Assembly: GCF_963082655.1 (NCBI RefSeq)
Contig: NC_081554.1
Location: 120,665,869 to 120,729,868, forward strand
Length of the DNA: 64,000 nt
Direction of reading: 5' to 3'
DNA from: Stomoxys calcitrans
Lineage: Eukaryota > Arthropoda > Insecta > Diptera > Muscidae
In this document: piece by piece, positions 22,870 through 32,817 of the stretch
How the letters are laid out: each line of letters begins with the position of its first letter
Position numbering within the stretch: the stretch's first letter is position 1
Notes under the pieces: generated by a model
Databases searched by the model: none
Seen by the model: only the letters and a program-made list of their open reading frames with translations
Told to the model about the DNA's origin: nothing
Program-made: the position numbers and the translations under genes

Positions 22870-23930
22870 ACCTGTAAGATTTTCTTACGATAGGACCTAA
22901 ATTGTGGCTACTGCAGCCTTAAAGGGCCATATCGAATGAAAGATATATGTCGGAGTCATAACTAAATCTGGACCGACATTGATAAAGTTTTGCACACGTA
23001 CTGGGATGTTAAAAAAATGCTTCGTGCTAAATTTTGTAAAGAGCGGACAAAAAATCTGTCGGTCTTGTATGAATGACATATGTTCCGATGTTGACAACAA
23101 TTTGAACACACATCAGGACGTCGAATAAAACACCTCACCTTAAATTTTGTACAGATCGACCCAAAACTGTGGCTTCTACAAGCTTACAAGGCCTTATCGG
23201 ATGTAAATCTGCGCCGATTTTGACGAATTTTTGCACACTTATGAGGACGTCAAATGAAACACGTCATGCTAAATTTTGTAAAGATCGGACCAAAATTGTG
23301 GCTTATACAGCCTTAAAACGCCATATAAGATGAAAGATATATATGGAAGCTATATCAATATCTGATCCGATTTTGACGAAATTTGCACACATATGAGGAT
23401 GTCAAATAGAAAACACCTCATGCCAAATTTTGTAAAGATCAGACCAAAACTGTAGCCTGTAACAGCCTTAAAAGGCCATATCCGATGAAAGATATATATG
23501 GGAGCTATATCTAAATCTGATCCGATTTTGACGATATTTTACACACATATGAGGATGCCAAATAAAACACCGCATGCCAAATTTTGCTAAGATCGGACAA
23601 AAACTGTGGCTTCTATAGGCTTAAAAGGCCATATCGGATGAAATATATATATGGGAGCTATATATACATCTGAACCATTTTTTCCAAAATAGCGTTCGTC
23701 CTTGGACCAAAAAAAAAGACTTATGCAAAATTTTGTGAAAATCGGACAACAAATGCGACCTGTACCTTGATTAAAAGAATACATGGACAGGCAGACAGAT
23801 GAACAGACATACATAGCTAAATCGAATCAGAAAGTGATTCTAAGCCGATCCGTATACTTATCGATGGGTCTAGCTCTTCTCCTTCTTAGCGTTGCAAACA
23901 AATGCACAAATAAAATAAATTTGTCAATAA
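22870..23930 (+). repeat. Family B repeat array
   Basis: Seven or so diverged monomers spaced 110-155 bp, each with 'TTTTGTAAAGATCGGAC', 'AAAGGCCATATCGGATGAAA', 'TATATATGGGAGCTATAT' and 'ACACATATGAGGACGTCAAA'-like words. It ends in the same tail as the copy at 14200-15150. Confidence 0.75.
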
Positions 23931-24540
23931 TCCTACTTCTTTTGACAGCAAAATCAAAATATTTCAAAAAAATAGCTATGTTAATATTTATCTAAATTAT
24001 GAACATATAAAATTTCATCAAAATTGGACAATATAATCGAGGGTGAAGTGTAATGGGTTACAATTTTGTCTTTAAAAGTATTGAAATTTGTCTATAGAAA
24101 AAATGTTTGGAAAATGTTTATGTTAAATGCAAAATTTTATTGAAATTTTGGCTTTGAAAAATAATCCCGAGGTAAGGTTTTAAAATTTAGTATTTAAAAA
24201 AATGCATTAAAATTTAGTCTTTAGAAAAAATTTTTAAAATTTTTTTTTATAAAAATTTTTTTATAAATGTCTTTAGAAACGGGTTCTATAAAAATTTTTT
24301 TTTAACAAATTTCGTCTTTAAAAAATAATTTCGAGTGGAGTCCGGCCCGTGCCGGAATTTTGTTTTTACTAAGAATTTCATAACAATTTGTCGTTAAGGA
24401 AAAATAATTTAAAGGCGGCCTTGGCCACAGCAAAATGTTGCCTTTGTAGAATATTTCATATATGAAATTTTGTTATTTTAAAATATGTTACCGAATTTTT
24501 TCGTTGAGAATAAATTTAATTTAATTTTTTTCTTGGAACA
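23931..24540. repeat. Family E ~33-bp repeats
   Basis: From about 24055: loose tandem copies of a unit like 'AAAATTTTGTCTTTAGAAAA'. Related blocks are at 25380-25740 and 63580-63790. Noncoding. Confidence 0.55.
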
Positions 24541-25379
24541 AAAACATTTTGTGAGGGCTCGGGCCCGATGGATCCCATATAAACCCATATTCCGATTATA
24601 CATCTTGAGCCCCTGAAGGGCGCAATTTTTATCCGATAACCTCCAACATACGTGCCAGGTATGACTTGAATCGGTCTAAAACCTGATATAGCTCCCATAT
24701 ATCCCGATCTCCCAATTGAACTTCTTGAGCCCGTAGGCGTCGCAGTTCTTGTTACCTATCTTATTACGGCTTTTCTTATTACCTTCAACATACGTGCCAA
24801 ATATGATCTAAGTCGGTCCAAAACCTGATATAGCTCTCATTTTAACCGATCTCCCGATTTTTCTTCTGGGTCCCTATAGATCGCAATTCTTATCGATTTG
24901 ACTGAAATTTTGCATAATGACATCTAATATGGACTCCAACATCCGAATCAGGCACACATTTCAAATATTAACCGATTTAGGCCATACGTGGTTTACATGG
25001 TTTTTAGAAGTCGTAAAAAATTTCAGCCCAATCGGATAACAACTTCTATTTGACACATATGTTAGGAGAAGTCGTTGAGCAACATTTTAGCCAAATCACA
25101 CAAGAACTGCGCTATCTATGGGTATAAGAAGTAAAATCGGGAGATCTGGGAGCTATATTAGGGTTTAAACCGATTCAAGCCATGCTTGTCCCGTATGTTA
25201 AAGGTCATAAAAAAGTAATAGCATAAAATTTCAGCCAAATTGAATAAGAATTATGCCTTTTAGAGGCTCGCGAAATCAAAAAACTTCTTTAAATTACAAA
25301 AATTCATGTTCATAATATTCTACAGAAACAAATTTTTGATCAGACCAGGACCACCTTAAAATAATTGTTTCTAAGTACA
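24541..25379. repeat. Family A-related monomers, mixed orientation
   Basis: The first ~400 bp are minus-oriented (CGCAATTTTTATCCGAT and AACCTGATATAGCTCCC words); 25090-25290 are plus-oriented (AATCGGGAGATCTGGGAGCT). Probably two overlapping or rearranged copies. Confidence 0.5.
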
Positions 25380-25740
25380 AAATTTTAATTTCATTTTTAA
25401 ACAAATTTTATGAAATTTTTTCTTAACAAATTTAATGAAATTATTTCAAAACAAATTTTAATGAAGTTTTTTCTAAATACAAAGTTTCAGCGTAATGTTT
25501 TTAAAGACAAAACTTCATCATACATTTTCCTAAAGACAAAATTTTATTAATCCAACGTAATATTCCCTTCAGCCCGGGCCACCCTCGAATTTTTTTTGAA
25601 GACAAAATTTCATTTCAATTTTTTTAAAGACAAAATTTCATTTCAATTTTTTTAAAGACAAAATTTCATTTCAATTTTTTCCAAAGACAAAATTTAAAAA
25701 AAAAAATTCTGAAGACTACATCTTAATGTAAAGAAAATAT
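25380..25740 (-). repeat. Family E repeats with a regular 28-bp array
   Basis: Contains four near-identical tandem units of about 28 bp (25600-25695) with AAAGACAAAATTTCATTTC, within looser family E repeats. Confidence 0.65.
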
Positions 25741-26295
25741 TTTAACCCATTATACTTGACCCTCGAATCCCTTGTCCAATTTGGAATATTTATTTTCGAC
25801 AATTAAAGAGTGAAGTACCATGCAAACTTGACTAACAGTTTAACAATAGAAGTGCCTTTATCTGAATCCCATATGATCTTTATTGGACTACGAATTTAAG
25901 TTTGGACGTAAGGTGTACTCCATTCTAAAAATACTTCATTTCAGCCCGATATTCTCATGATGTCTGATTTAGTGGTGTTTTCGGAGGAGAGGTGGTCCCC
26001 CAGATACTTGGCCCTGAAAAAATGTCAGCATCGTGCTCTTCTCTCAAATACCACTTATTTAAACCCCATTTTGCAATTGGCTTAAAAGGAGTTTACAGTA
26101 TGAGGCGTCCCCCAAACACATAGCCCCAAAATAGGCTATCAAATTCGTTTTCTAATCTCAAATATTGTTTCCCTTTGGGGGTGTTTTGGGAAAGGGGTGA
26201 TGCGCTAAATACATGGTCCTACATATGGATATCAAATTCGTATTCTTCTCCCAAATACCTTTATTTGAGCCCCATATTGCGATGGTCACTAAAAA
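25741..26295 (+). repeat. Family C copy, truncated
   Basis: Closely resembles 1130-1700 including 'GATATTCTCATGATGTCTGA' and the G-rich blocks, covering the first four or five monomers of the array. Ends abruptly near 26295. Confidence 0.7.
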
Positions 26296-26936
26296 AATCT
26301 CTTCGTTATTCTGATTTCTAGTTCTACCACCTTTTCTTATTTTATCTCCAATAATTTAGGAAAACTTTAGGACTTATAAAGACATGATGCAAATTATAGA
26401 CCTATACGGCAATAGTTGGATGCAATTTTTACCGGACATCTTTTCCTTCTAAATCGGATTTTCGATCGATTTTAATAAAGTTCGGAGGAGAATGAAGGTG
26501 GTCTCACGCGAACAGCCGGCCAGTTTTGACGGTATTAAGATGTTGGTTCTGTGTTTACATTCACACCAAACCACCTCATTTTTTTGCGCGTTCTCTTTGT
26601 TTGAGTTTCTCTTTCTCTCAATGCCAATTTGAAATGATATCTTGATGGCGGATTGTACCATATGATTTGTGGTTGTTATACAAATGAGACCACTTTTAAT
26701 TGTTTCGTCATAGGAGAAGAAATTAGTGACATCATTTAAGCAGAACGTAAATGGCTCGTAAAAATTGGTCAAAATAAATTTTTTTTTGATATATTTAACA
26801 TTTATAGTTGCTTAATTTTTCAATTTGTTTACGTAAAATTTTATGGGAACAAAATTATACCATCGGCTGACATAAACAACAAACTGCTGTAATTATAAAA
26901 CAAGTTTGAGATCAAATTGATTAATGAGCGCAAAAG
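26296..26936. repeat. Dispersed repeat resembling 51840-52090
   Basis: 26370-26470 resembles 51895-52010 (shared ACATGATGCAA, GGCA...AATAG.TGGAT and a following CGATT-rich segment). 26510-26600 shares AGCCGGCCAG with about 3380. No gene supported; an open frame on the minus strand at 26449-26772 has no motif. Confidence 0.4.
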
Positions 26937-27770
26937 AAAACAAGTAAGTTCTGCCGGGCCGAATCTTATATACCCTCCACCATGGATCGCATTTGTCAAG
27001 TTCTATCCGCAATATCTCTTTTTAGGCAAACAAAGAATATTGAATAAGAACTGTTATGCTATTGGAGCTATATCAAGTTATAGTCCGATTCGGACCATAA
27101 ATGAATGCTGAACATTGTGGAAGTCATTGTGTAATATTTCAGTTCATTCGGATAAGAATTTCGCCTTGTAAGGGCTCAAGAAGCAAAATCGGGAGATCGG
27201 ATATATGGGAGCTGTATCAAGCTATTGATCGATTCAGACGATATTAGACACGTATGTTGAAGGTCATGAGAGAAGCCGTTGTACTAAATTTCTTCCAAAT
27301 CGGATGAGAATTGGGCTCTCTAGAGGCTCAAGAAGTCAAGATCCCTCATCGGTTTATATGGCAGCTATATCAGGTTATATACCGATTTGCGCCATACTTA
27401 GCGCAATTATTGGAAGTCATAACAACATGCACCTCATTCAACATTTCAGCGAAATTGGATGAGAATTGCGCCCTCTAGAGGCTCAAGAAGTCAAGACCCC
27501 AGATCGGTTTATATGACAGCTATATCAAAACATGAACGGATTTGGCCCATTTACATTCCAAACCGACCTACACTAATAAAAAGTATTTGTGCAAAATATG
27601 AAGCGGCTAGCTTTACTCCTTCGAAAATTAGCGTGCTTTAGACACACAGACGGACGGACATGGCTATATCGACTTTAAATGACATGACGACGCATATTTC
27701 GAGGTGTTGCAAACAGAATGACGAAATTAGTATACCCCCATCCTATGGTGGAGGGTATAAAAATTTCCTC
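26937..27770 (+). repeat. Family A repeat, long copy
   Basis: Begins with 'GTTCTGCCGGGCCGAATC', then 'ATACCCTCCACCATGGATCG', five or so ~150-bp monomers ('GGGCTCAAGAAG', 'GGTTTATATGGCAGCTATAT'), and the terminal 'ACACACAGACGGACGGACAT' and 'CCTATGGTGGAGGGTAT' segment. The best-preserved copy in the left flank. Confidence 0.75.
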
Positions 27771-28379
27771 AAAATACTGAAGCTGATTCGTCAAACTTAC
27801 AACACAAAATTAAGATAATAGCAAAGGTAAGCACATTTTGAAGGCGTTGAAAGATTAGGGTCGGCGTATAAATAGTGTGTTGGCAATCAGTAGAAAATTC
27901 AGTTCTGACTTTATGTCACCGCCAATGGGCCAGTTCCTGCACCCAATAGCGACGACTATTTTCACAAAAAAAAAGTTTGAGTAAGTTGAGTTCAGTAATA
28001 GAATAATTTTTGCAATTTACGATTTTGAAAAAAAGAGGGGCGAAAGTTAGCGTGCTTGCCACACAGACTGACGGAAATGGCTAGAAATGACATGGCGATG
28101 GAAAATGGGATCTTAGACCAATATTTTAGTGTGTTACAAACGAAATTACGAAGTTAATATAACCCCATTCTAGTGTGGAGAGTATAAACATTAAAAACTT
28201 CCTACCTTTGTAGGAATCGTATGAATCTCAGAGAATCGTATTTAAATAGGTGAGATTTTATTACACCCAATTAGTAAAAATGCTTCCCATGAACATTAAA
28301 TTAAGGAAGAGCAGAGATACTTCTCTGATATCAATAAGCGGTATCCGATACAAATTTAAAATCAATGGTAATGGACCCT
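27771..28379. other. Dispersed repeat resembling 52310-52540
   Basis: 27825-28020 matches 52325-52520 loosely (CACATTTTGAA, TAGTGTGTTGGCAA, GTCA.CGCC.AT.GGCCAGTTC). No gene. Confidence 0.4.
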
Positions 28380-28575
28380 CTGTTTATTATCAAGTCCTTG
28401 ACCTAGAGCGAGAAGTTTACACAGCTGATCTCTGTTAATAATTTCACAAGCGTCGCCAGCACGAGGAGGGGATAGCCATCGCTGAAATTTTTTCCTGATG
28501 TTCTCGCCGGAATTTGAAACCAAGTGTTCAGCGTCACAGTGGACAAACTCTGAGGTCCGGCTGCCCCCCAATTAG
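28380..28575 (-). mobile_element. SINE (tRNA-derived)
   Basis: The reverse complement holds the SINE head/body junction: a B-box-like GGTTTCAAATTCCGGCGAG, 'AACATCAGGAAAAAATTTC', 'GCGATGGCTATCCCCTCC' and 'GCTGGCGACGCTTGTGAA'. The SINE 3'-end word appears separately at about 28290. Confidence 0.65.
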
Positions 28576-28589
28576 TGTGCAAGCTTTTT

Positions 28590-28957
28590 TCTAGGAAAGC
28601 AATTTTTAAATTACTCTATGTTTGTCGGTGGGATTCTGAAATATCGATTAATAGGAATATTGGGCTAGAGAAAGATTTGCAACACATGGTTCCACTGTAA
28701 TTTTGCAGCAAGTATTTACTATTTAGGATCGAGGAGCATTTGCTGGGAGGTCCTGTATATACATTAGGGATGGAATTAAATGTCATGTAAAACTGCAATC
28801 AGACTTATCCAGTCCTATTGAAAATGTTTTTGTTGAACTGTTTTTGGAGAAGAATTATATGCCACTAATAGGAAACGTGTATAGACCAAATAAAAATGTT
28901 CCAATTTACTCTTGCCTAATTACCTCAATGCCTATCTCTTTCTTATAACAATATAAT
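28590..28957 (+). pseudogene. Target LINE, endonuclease part (5' of the Polinton)
   Basis: Plus-strand ORF2 endonuclease relic: W-F-H near 28690; C-I-Y-I-R-D-G-I-K and V-F-V-E-L-F then G-N-V-Y-R-P-N-K-N-V-P between about 28750 and 28905. It breaks at the Polinton's left end and continues at 48616 with L-G-D-F-N-S-N-L-L-E. The clade resembles the intact LINE inside the Polinton, but the sequence is clearly a different family. Frameshifts show it was decayed. Confidence 0.75.
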
Positions 28958-28963
28958 AATATT
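28958..28963. repeat. Polinton target site duplication, left
   Basis: AATATT, repeated at 48610-48615. Polintons make 6-bp duplications. Because the word is palindromic it could be mistaken for TIR, but keeping just one copy rejoins the LINE reading frame. Confidence 0.85.
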
Positions 28964-29321
28964 AGTAGTATATATAAGGGGGTTTTAGAACTTTGAGCAT
29001 CGAGAGTATGAGTCATCGATGACGTCATAACCCCACCCCACCCCAAACCCCACCCCACCCCAAACCCCAAACCGCACCCCACCCCATTGATGACGTGATA
29101 ACCGCACCCCACCCCACCCCATTGATGACGTGATAACCGCACCCAACCGCAGCCGATCGTAGCGCAGGTGGCGACCGCAGGGGGGTATGTGGTCAGATGG
29201 CGGGCCGCCGGTTGAAATGTGTGGACGGACATTAGGGCGCAGATCGCAGGGCGCAGATCGCAGATCGCAGGGCGCAGATCGCAGGGCGCAGTGGCAGATT
29301 TCGATGATGACTCATCGCCCA
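28964..29321 (+). repeat. Polinton left terminal inverted repeat
   Basis: 358 bp, matching 48276-48609 inverted. The 24-bp length difference is explained by one extra ~17-bp C-rich unit and one extra AGATCGC unit; I saw one base substitution (TGACGTGA versus TGACGTCA). Contains AP-1-like TGAGTCA and TGACTCA near its outer and inner ends, TGACGTCA/TGACGTGA (CRE-like) words, and runs of CCCCACCCC. Confidence 0.92.
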
Positions 29322-29509
29322 GAGTTGTGGTGAGGGTAGTTTAAAATTAGAATGATTATGCATGATTGTGTATGATTGTTAAGAATTGTGGTTTGAGTTG
29401 TTTATAATTAGAGTGGAGTGTGATAAGAAATGTGATTGGTATCGATAGTTATCCTGCAAAAAAAGAATTGTGGTTGGTACCGAGAGGTAACCTTTAACGC
29501 AATTTTTTG

Positions 29510-29516
29510 TATAAAA
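29510..29516 (+). promoter_or_regulatory. TATA box of the leftmost Polinton gene
   Basis: TATAAAA about 73 bp upstream of the ATG at 29589, at a distance suited to a short leader. Confidence 0.55.
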
Positions 29517-29588
29517 AGCTGAACAAATTGTTAGTAAACATGTAGTAGCAATTTGATTTTCAACTCAAAATTTAAGAAAATATTTATT

Positions 29589-29882
29589 ATGGGATCAAAC
29601 TTAAAGGAAATATCGGAGCAGGCTTCTTTCAAGAAGACTATTTTGTCCATTAACAACATGCCTTTCGATGAGTACTTCATCATACATCAAGCTGAAAGGA
29701 AGATGACTAAATTTGGCATGCGCTTGATGATTGAATTAAGTGATCATATTATGTTCCTGCCGGAGAAGTTTAATAATATTAATGATGAGGCCATGGCTGA
29801 TCTTAATAGTGGAGTCTTATCAATTAAAAAGGAAAAAATTAGCGAAACTAATTATAAATTAGTATTTGAATCAATAATTTAA
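29589..29882 (+). CDS. Small conserved-looking Polinton protein, possibly OB-fold
   Basis: 97 aa from the ATG at 29589; the frame is open further upstream, but only from a TTG, and the TATA box at 29510 favours this ATG. The centre reads K-M-T-K-F-G-M-R-L-M-I-E-L-S-D, then I-M-F-L-P-E-K-F-N-N: alternating beta-type residues with a T/K-F-G turn. Small OB-fold single-strand DNA-binding proteins can look like this, but that is my inference. It is the only plus-strand gene in the left half and faces away from the left TIR. An AATAAA signal lies at 29897-29902, just after the stop. Function unproven. Confidence 0.65.
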   Translation: MGSNLKEISEQASFKKTILSINNMPFDEYFIIHQAERKMTKFGMRLMIELSDHIMFLPEKFNNINDEAMADLNSGVLSIKKEKISETNYKLVFESII

Positions 29883-30312
29883 TATTTTTTATATATAATA
29901 AAGAGAAAAAAAAATCTTTTTAATTTATGTATATTTAGTAGTTTATAAACTCTTATTATTTATTTTTTAATTTAGTTTATTTAAAAAGAAAAGCCCAAGG
30001 AAATTTAACCCCAACCAAAAATTTTTTTAATATATAATTTAGTTTAATTGAAAACCGAAAAAAAATCTTTTTAATTTATGTATATTTTTTTATTTAGTTG
30101 TTTATAAACTCTTATTATTTATTTTTTAATTTAGTTTATTTAAAAAGAAAAGCCCAAGGAAATTTAACCCCAACCAAAAATTTTTTTTTAATATATAATT
30201 TAGTTTAATTGAAAACCGAAAAAAAATCTTTTTAATTTATGTATATTTTTTTATTTAGTTGTTTATAAACTCTTATTATTTATTTTTTAATTTAGTTTAT
30301 TTAAAAAGAAAA
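29883..30312. repeat. ~155-bp tandem repeats in the Polinton
   Basis: About 2.7 copies of a ~152-161 bp AT-rich unit containing ATCTTTTTAATTTATGTATA, TTTATAAACTCTTATTATT and AGCCCAAGGAAATTTAACCC. Noncoding, directly after the leftmost gene. Confidence 0.8.
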
Positions 30313-31553
30313 GATTTTGATTTTCACAACTTTTCTGATGAAGACTTGGAAAAATTCTTTGTATTTATATTAAAAAAATCTAAAACACACACATTCATTT
30401 TCATATAGAATTTTTATAGTGGTTAATATTTATTTTTCATGAGCTAAATTTAATTCATAAAAATGTTTCAGTGGTTAACATATATTTATAAAAAATATAT
30501 ATTTCCACAAAACTCAGAATTTTTATAGTGGTTAATATTTATTTTTCATGAGCTAAATTTAATTCATAAAAATGTTTCAGTGGTTAACATATATTTATAA
30601 AAAATATATATTTCCACAAAACTCAAAAGTTTTTATGGTAGGGTGTTATAGTGGTTAATATATATTTATAAAAATATACTGTACCACATATGCCTGCAAC
30701 AGTTTTTGTACTAGGGTGTTATGTAAACATGTTTTCAGTGGATAACATATAATACCTGCTATGCTTACTCATAATTTAAAATTTCAATCATTGTGGTGAA
30801 GAAAATAACAAAGCTCAAACTCAAAAGTGTTGCGATAATAAAAATTGAAAAGTTTTCTGTTCTAGGATGATTTAGTGATTGACTTATATTTATAAATATT
30901 TGCTATACCACACATATTACTAAACGCAATTGCGGTAAAGGAAATTAAAAAAATTCAAGTTGAAATTAATAATTGGTTTCAAGTTTTTATGGTAGGGTGT
31001 TATGGTGGTTAATATATATTTATAAAATATACTGTACCACATATGCCTGCAACAGTTTTTGTACTAGGGTGTTATGTAAACATGTTTTCAGTGGATAACA
31101 TATAATACCTGCTATGCTTACTCATAATTTAAAATTTCAATCATTTATATTTATAAATATTTGCTATACCACACATATTACTAAACGCAATTGCGGTAAA
31201 GGAAATTAAAAAAATTCAAGTTGAAGTTAATAATTGGTTTCACGTTTATATAATTCCACAAATGCCTGGTATGCTTTCTCATAATTTTAAATTTAAATCA
31301 TGGTGGTGAAGAAAATAACAAAGCTCAAACTCAAAAGTGCTGCTATAACATAAATTGAAAAGTTTTCTGTACTAGGGTGGTATAGTGGTTAACGTATGCA
31401 AATGCAATGCAACAATGTAAATGTGCCCATGAACATTCCATTAAGGAAGAGGGGGGAACAGGGTGGTTAACTTATATTTATTAATATTTGCTATACCACA
31501 CATATTACTAAACCCAATTGCGGTAAAGGAAATTAAAAAAATTCAAGTTGAAG
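30313..31553. repeat. Iterated noncoding region of the Polinton
   Basis: Nested direct repeats: a 109-bp unit in tandem (30407-30625); a ~165-bp unit at 30628-30791 and 30979-31144; and a ~100-bp unit with CTATACCACACATATTACTA at 30881, 31143 and 31477. Running through all is a short word like AGTGGTTAACATATATTTAT, about eleven times. No protein coding. It could hold an origin, packaging or enhancer region; that is inference from its iterated structure. Confidence 0.75.
31410..31462 (-). mobile_element. SINE 3'-end fragment inside the Polinton
   Basis: Reverse complement carries CTTAATGGAATGTTCATGGG, the SINE family 3' end, flanked by 'GTGGTTAAC' words on both sides. A later insertion into the iterated region. 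Confidence 0.6.
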
Positions 31554-31847
31554 TTAAGAATTGATTACACTTTTATTGCAAAGAATGCGATAGTATAAAT
31601 TGTAGAGTTTTTGTAATAGGATGTAACGATTATATTTAATTATACAACTACAAATATTTATATTTTCTATCGAGTTCAGCTTGCAGTCCCATGTATGAAT
31701 TCCATGTGTTGTTTGTATAAATGAAGTATATACATTTTTATATATCCTTAATTCTTCAATCATCTCTTCAAAAAATTGTTTATGTTCCTTATCAATGTAG
31801 GAGTTGTATTCTTTTAATAGATATTTTATATTCGTTGATAATATCAT
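31554..31847 (-). CDS. Unknown 97-aa Polinton protein
   Basis: ATG at 31847; 97 aa. Rich in Ile, Tyr and Asn, with no transmembrane segment and no motif that I recognise. There are two cysteines close together near residue 67 (I-C-S-C-I-I). It lies at the far left of the minus-strand gene block, about 115 bp after the 167-aa gene, and its 3' end runs into the iterated region. It could be a real small accessory gene, but support is only frame length and position. Confidence 0.45.
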   Translation of the reverse strand: MILSTNIKYLLKEYNSYIDKEHKQFFEEMIEELRIYKNVYTSFIQTTHGIHTWDCKLNSIENINICSCIIKYNRYILLQKLYNLYYRILCNKSVINS

Positions 31848-31961
31848 TTTCTTTGAGAAGTTACCCCAACAAAATGAAAAAAGGAACTAATGTATACTTA
31901 CATTACATAGCCTTATATATCCTAAATAAAGAAAAAACGATATGTTTTTATTTTATTTGCT

Positions 31962-32465
31962 TTATTTTAAAAAAACATTAATAAATTGACTTAATAAAAT
32001 AACATTTTTTTCAGCACATCTATAATTAGGGTGTTGTTTATGATAACTACAAATTTTCATATGCAAATTATTTTTATAAAGATTACATATGTTTGAACAG
32101 TTAGCATCATCTAAATTTATTATATTTATATCTTCTTCTATTAATTGCTTTATCCATTTTTGTTTTTCACATCCTTTCACAAATATTGTTAGATTTTCTT
32201 GTTTTTTTATAAATTTATTTAAATAATCGTTAAATTCTTTAAAAATTATGTTACCATCATTCCATCTCAACCCATGAAAATGTTTCGTAAGCCAGTTATT
32301 TGTAATCTTTTCCTTTAATGATAAGGAAGAAAATTTGCAAGGGGGGTATATAATAAACTTTTTAATTGTCTGATTATGTTCAAAAATACAAATTTCCTTC
32401 GCAATAAATTTATTATTTAAGAAAAAACCTTGAACATCTATAATTATGAAATTGTTTTTAGACAT
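31962..32465 (-). CDS. 167-aa Polinton protein, possibly nuclease-fold
   Basis: ATG at 32465. Starts I-I-I-D-V-Q-G-F (residues 7-14), a hydrophobic strand ending in Asp as in the first motif of RNase-H/DEDD-type folds. Mid-protein T-I-F-V-K-G-C-E-K-Q-K-W precedes a W-I-K segment, and near the end come C-S-Y-H, then C-A-E-K-N-V-I-L-L. Proteins with this pattern recur in insect Polintons as far as I recall, with no known function. An exonuclease-like fold is a guess. It directly follows the 105-aa gene, with 6 bp between. Confidence 0.6.
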   Translation of the reverse strand: MSKNNFIIIDVQGFFLNNKFIAKEICIFEHNQTIKKFIIYPPCKFSSLSLKEKITNNWLTKHFHGLRWNDGNIIFKEFNDYLNKFIKKQENLTIFVKGCEKQKWIKQLIEEDINIINLDDANCSNICNLYKNNLHMKICSYHKQHPNYRCAEKNVILLSQFINVFLK

Positions 32466-32471
32466 TTTTAC

Positions 32472-32789
32472 TCATCGGTTGTTAAAATTACAATGATTGT
32501 TTTTAACTGTATTGTAAATATTTTTATAATTTTTAATTATTTTCGCAGCAGCTGCCTCTCCCTTTCTTTTATCCATATCATAGAATATACAATTACATGT
32601 ATCTGGACCACATTGTGCGTTATCATTTGACCAAACACAGCAGTCATAGTGGTTACCAAATTTACTTTCTTTACATTTTAAACTATCCACAAATTCCAGA
32701 TGAGATTTTATATTAATTAATTTATTTTTATCTTCTTCGGAAACGATATTGGTAAATGTTTTTAAAAAATTATATATTTCTTTAATCAT
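32472..32789 (-). CDS. Unknown 105-aa cysteine-rich Polinton protein
   Basis: ATG at 32789. The centre holds a cysteine cluster (C-C-V-W, then C-G-P-D-T-C-N-C over about 15 residues), suggesting metal binding or disulfides. Flanked by helical, Lys/Asn-rich ends. No signal peptide. It sits 28 bp downstream of the secreted 222-aa gene and 6 bp upstream of the 167-aa gene, in the same direction, so all three may share a transcript. No family recognised. Confidence 0.5.
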   Translation of the reverse strand: MIKEIYNFLKTFTNIVSEEDKNKLINIKSHLEFVDSLKCKESKFGNHYDCCVWSNDNAQCGPDTCNCIFYDMDKRKGEAAAAKIIKNYKNIYNTVKNNHCNFNNR

Positions 32790-32817
32790 ATTGCTTTTTT
32801 TCTTATTCCGGTGAGAA

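Noticed and set aside
22870..23930. A CRISPR-like array
   Set aside because: Regular spacing, but the units are diverged throughout and have no identical repeat with unique spacers; this is a eukaryotic tandem repeat family.
28906..29232. A 108-codon frame in the left TIR and its twin (48358-48588) in the right TIR
   Set aside because: They arise from the same inverted repeat, are rich in Gly/Val from the G-rich runs, and face outward through the TIR ends. No sign of coding beyond the lack of stops.
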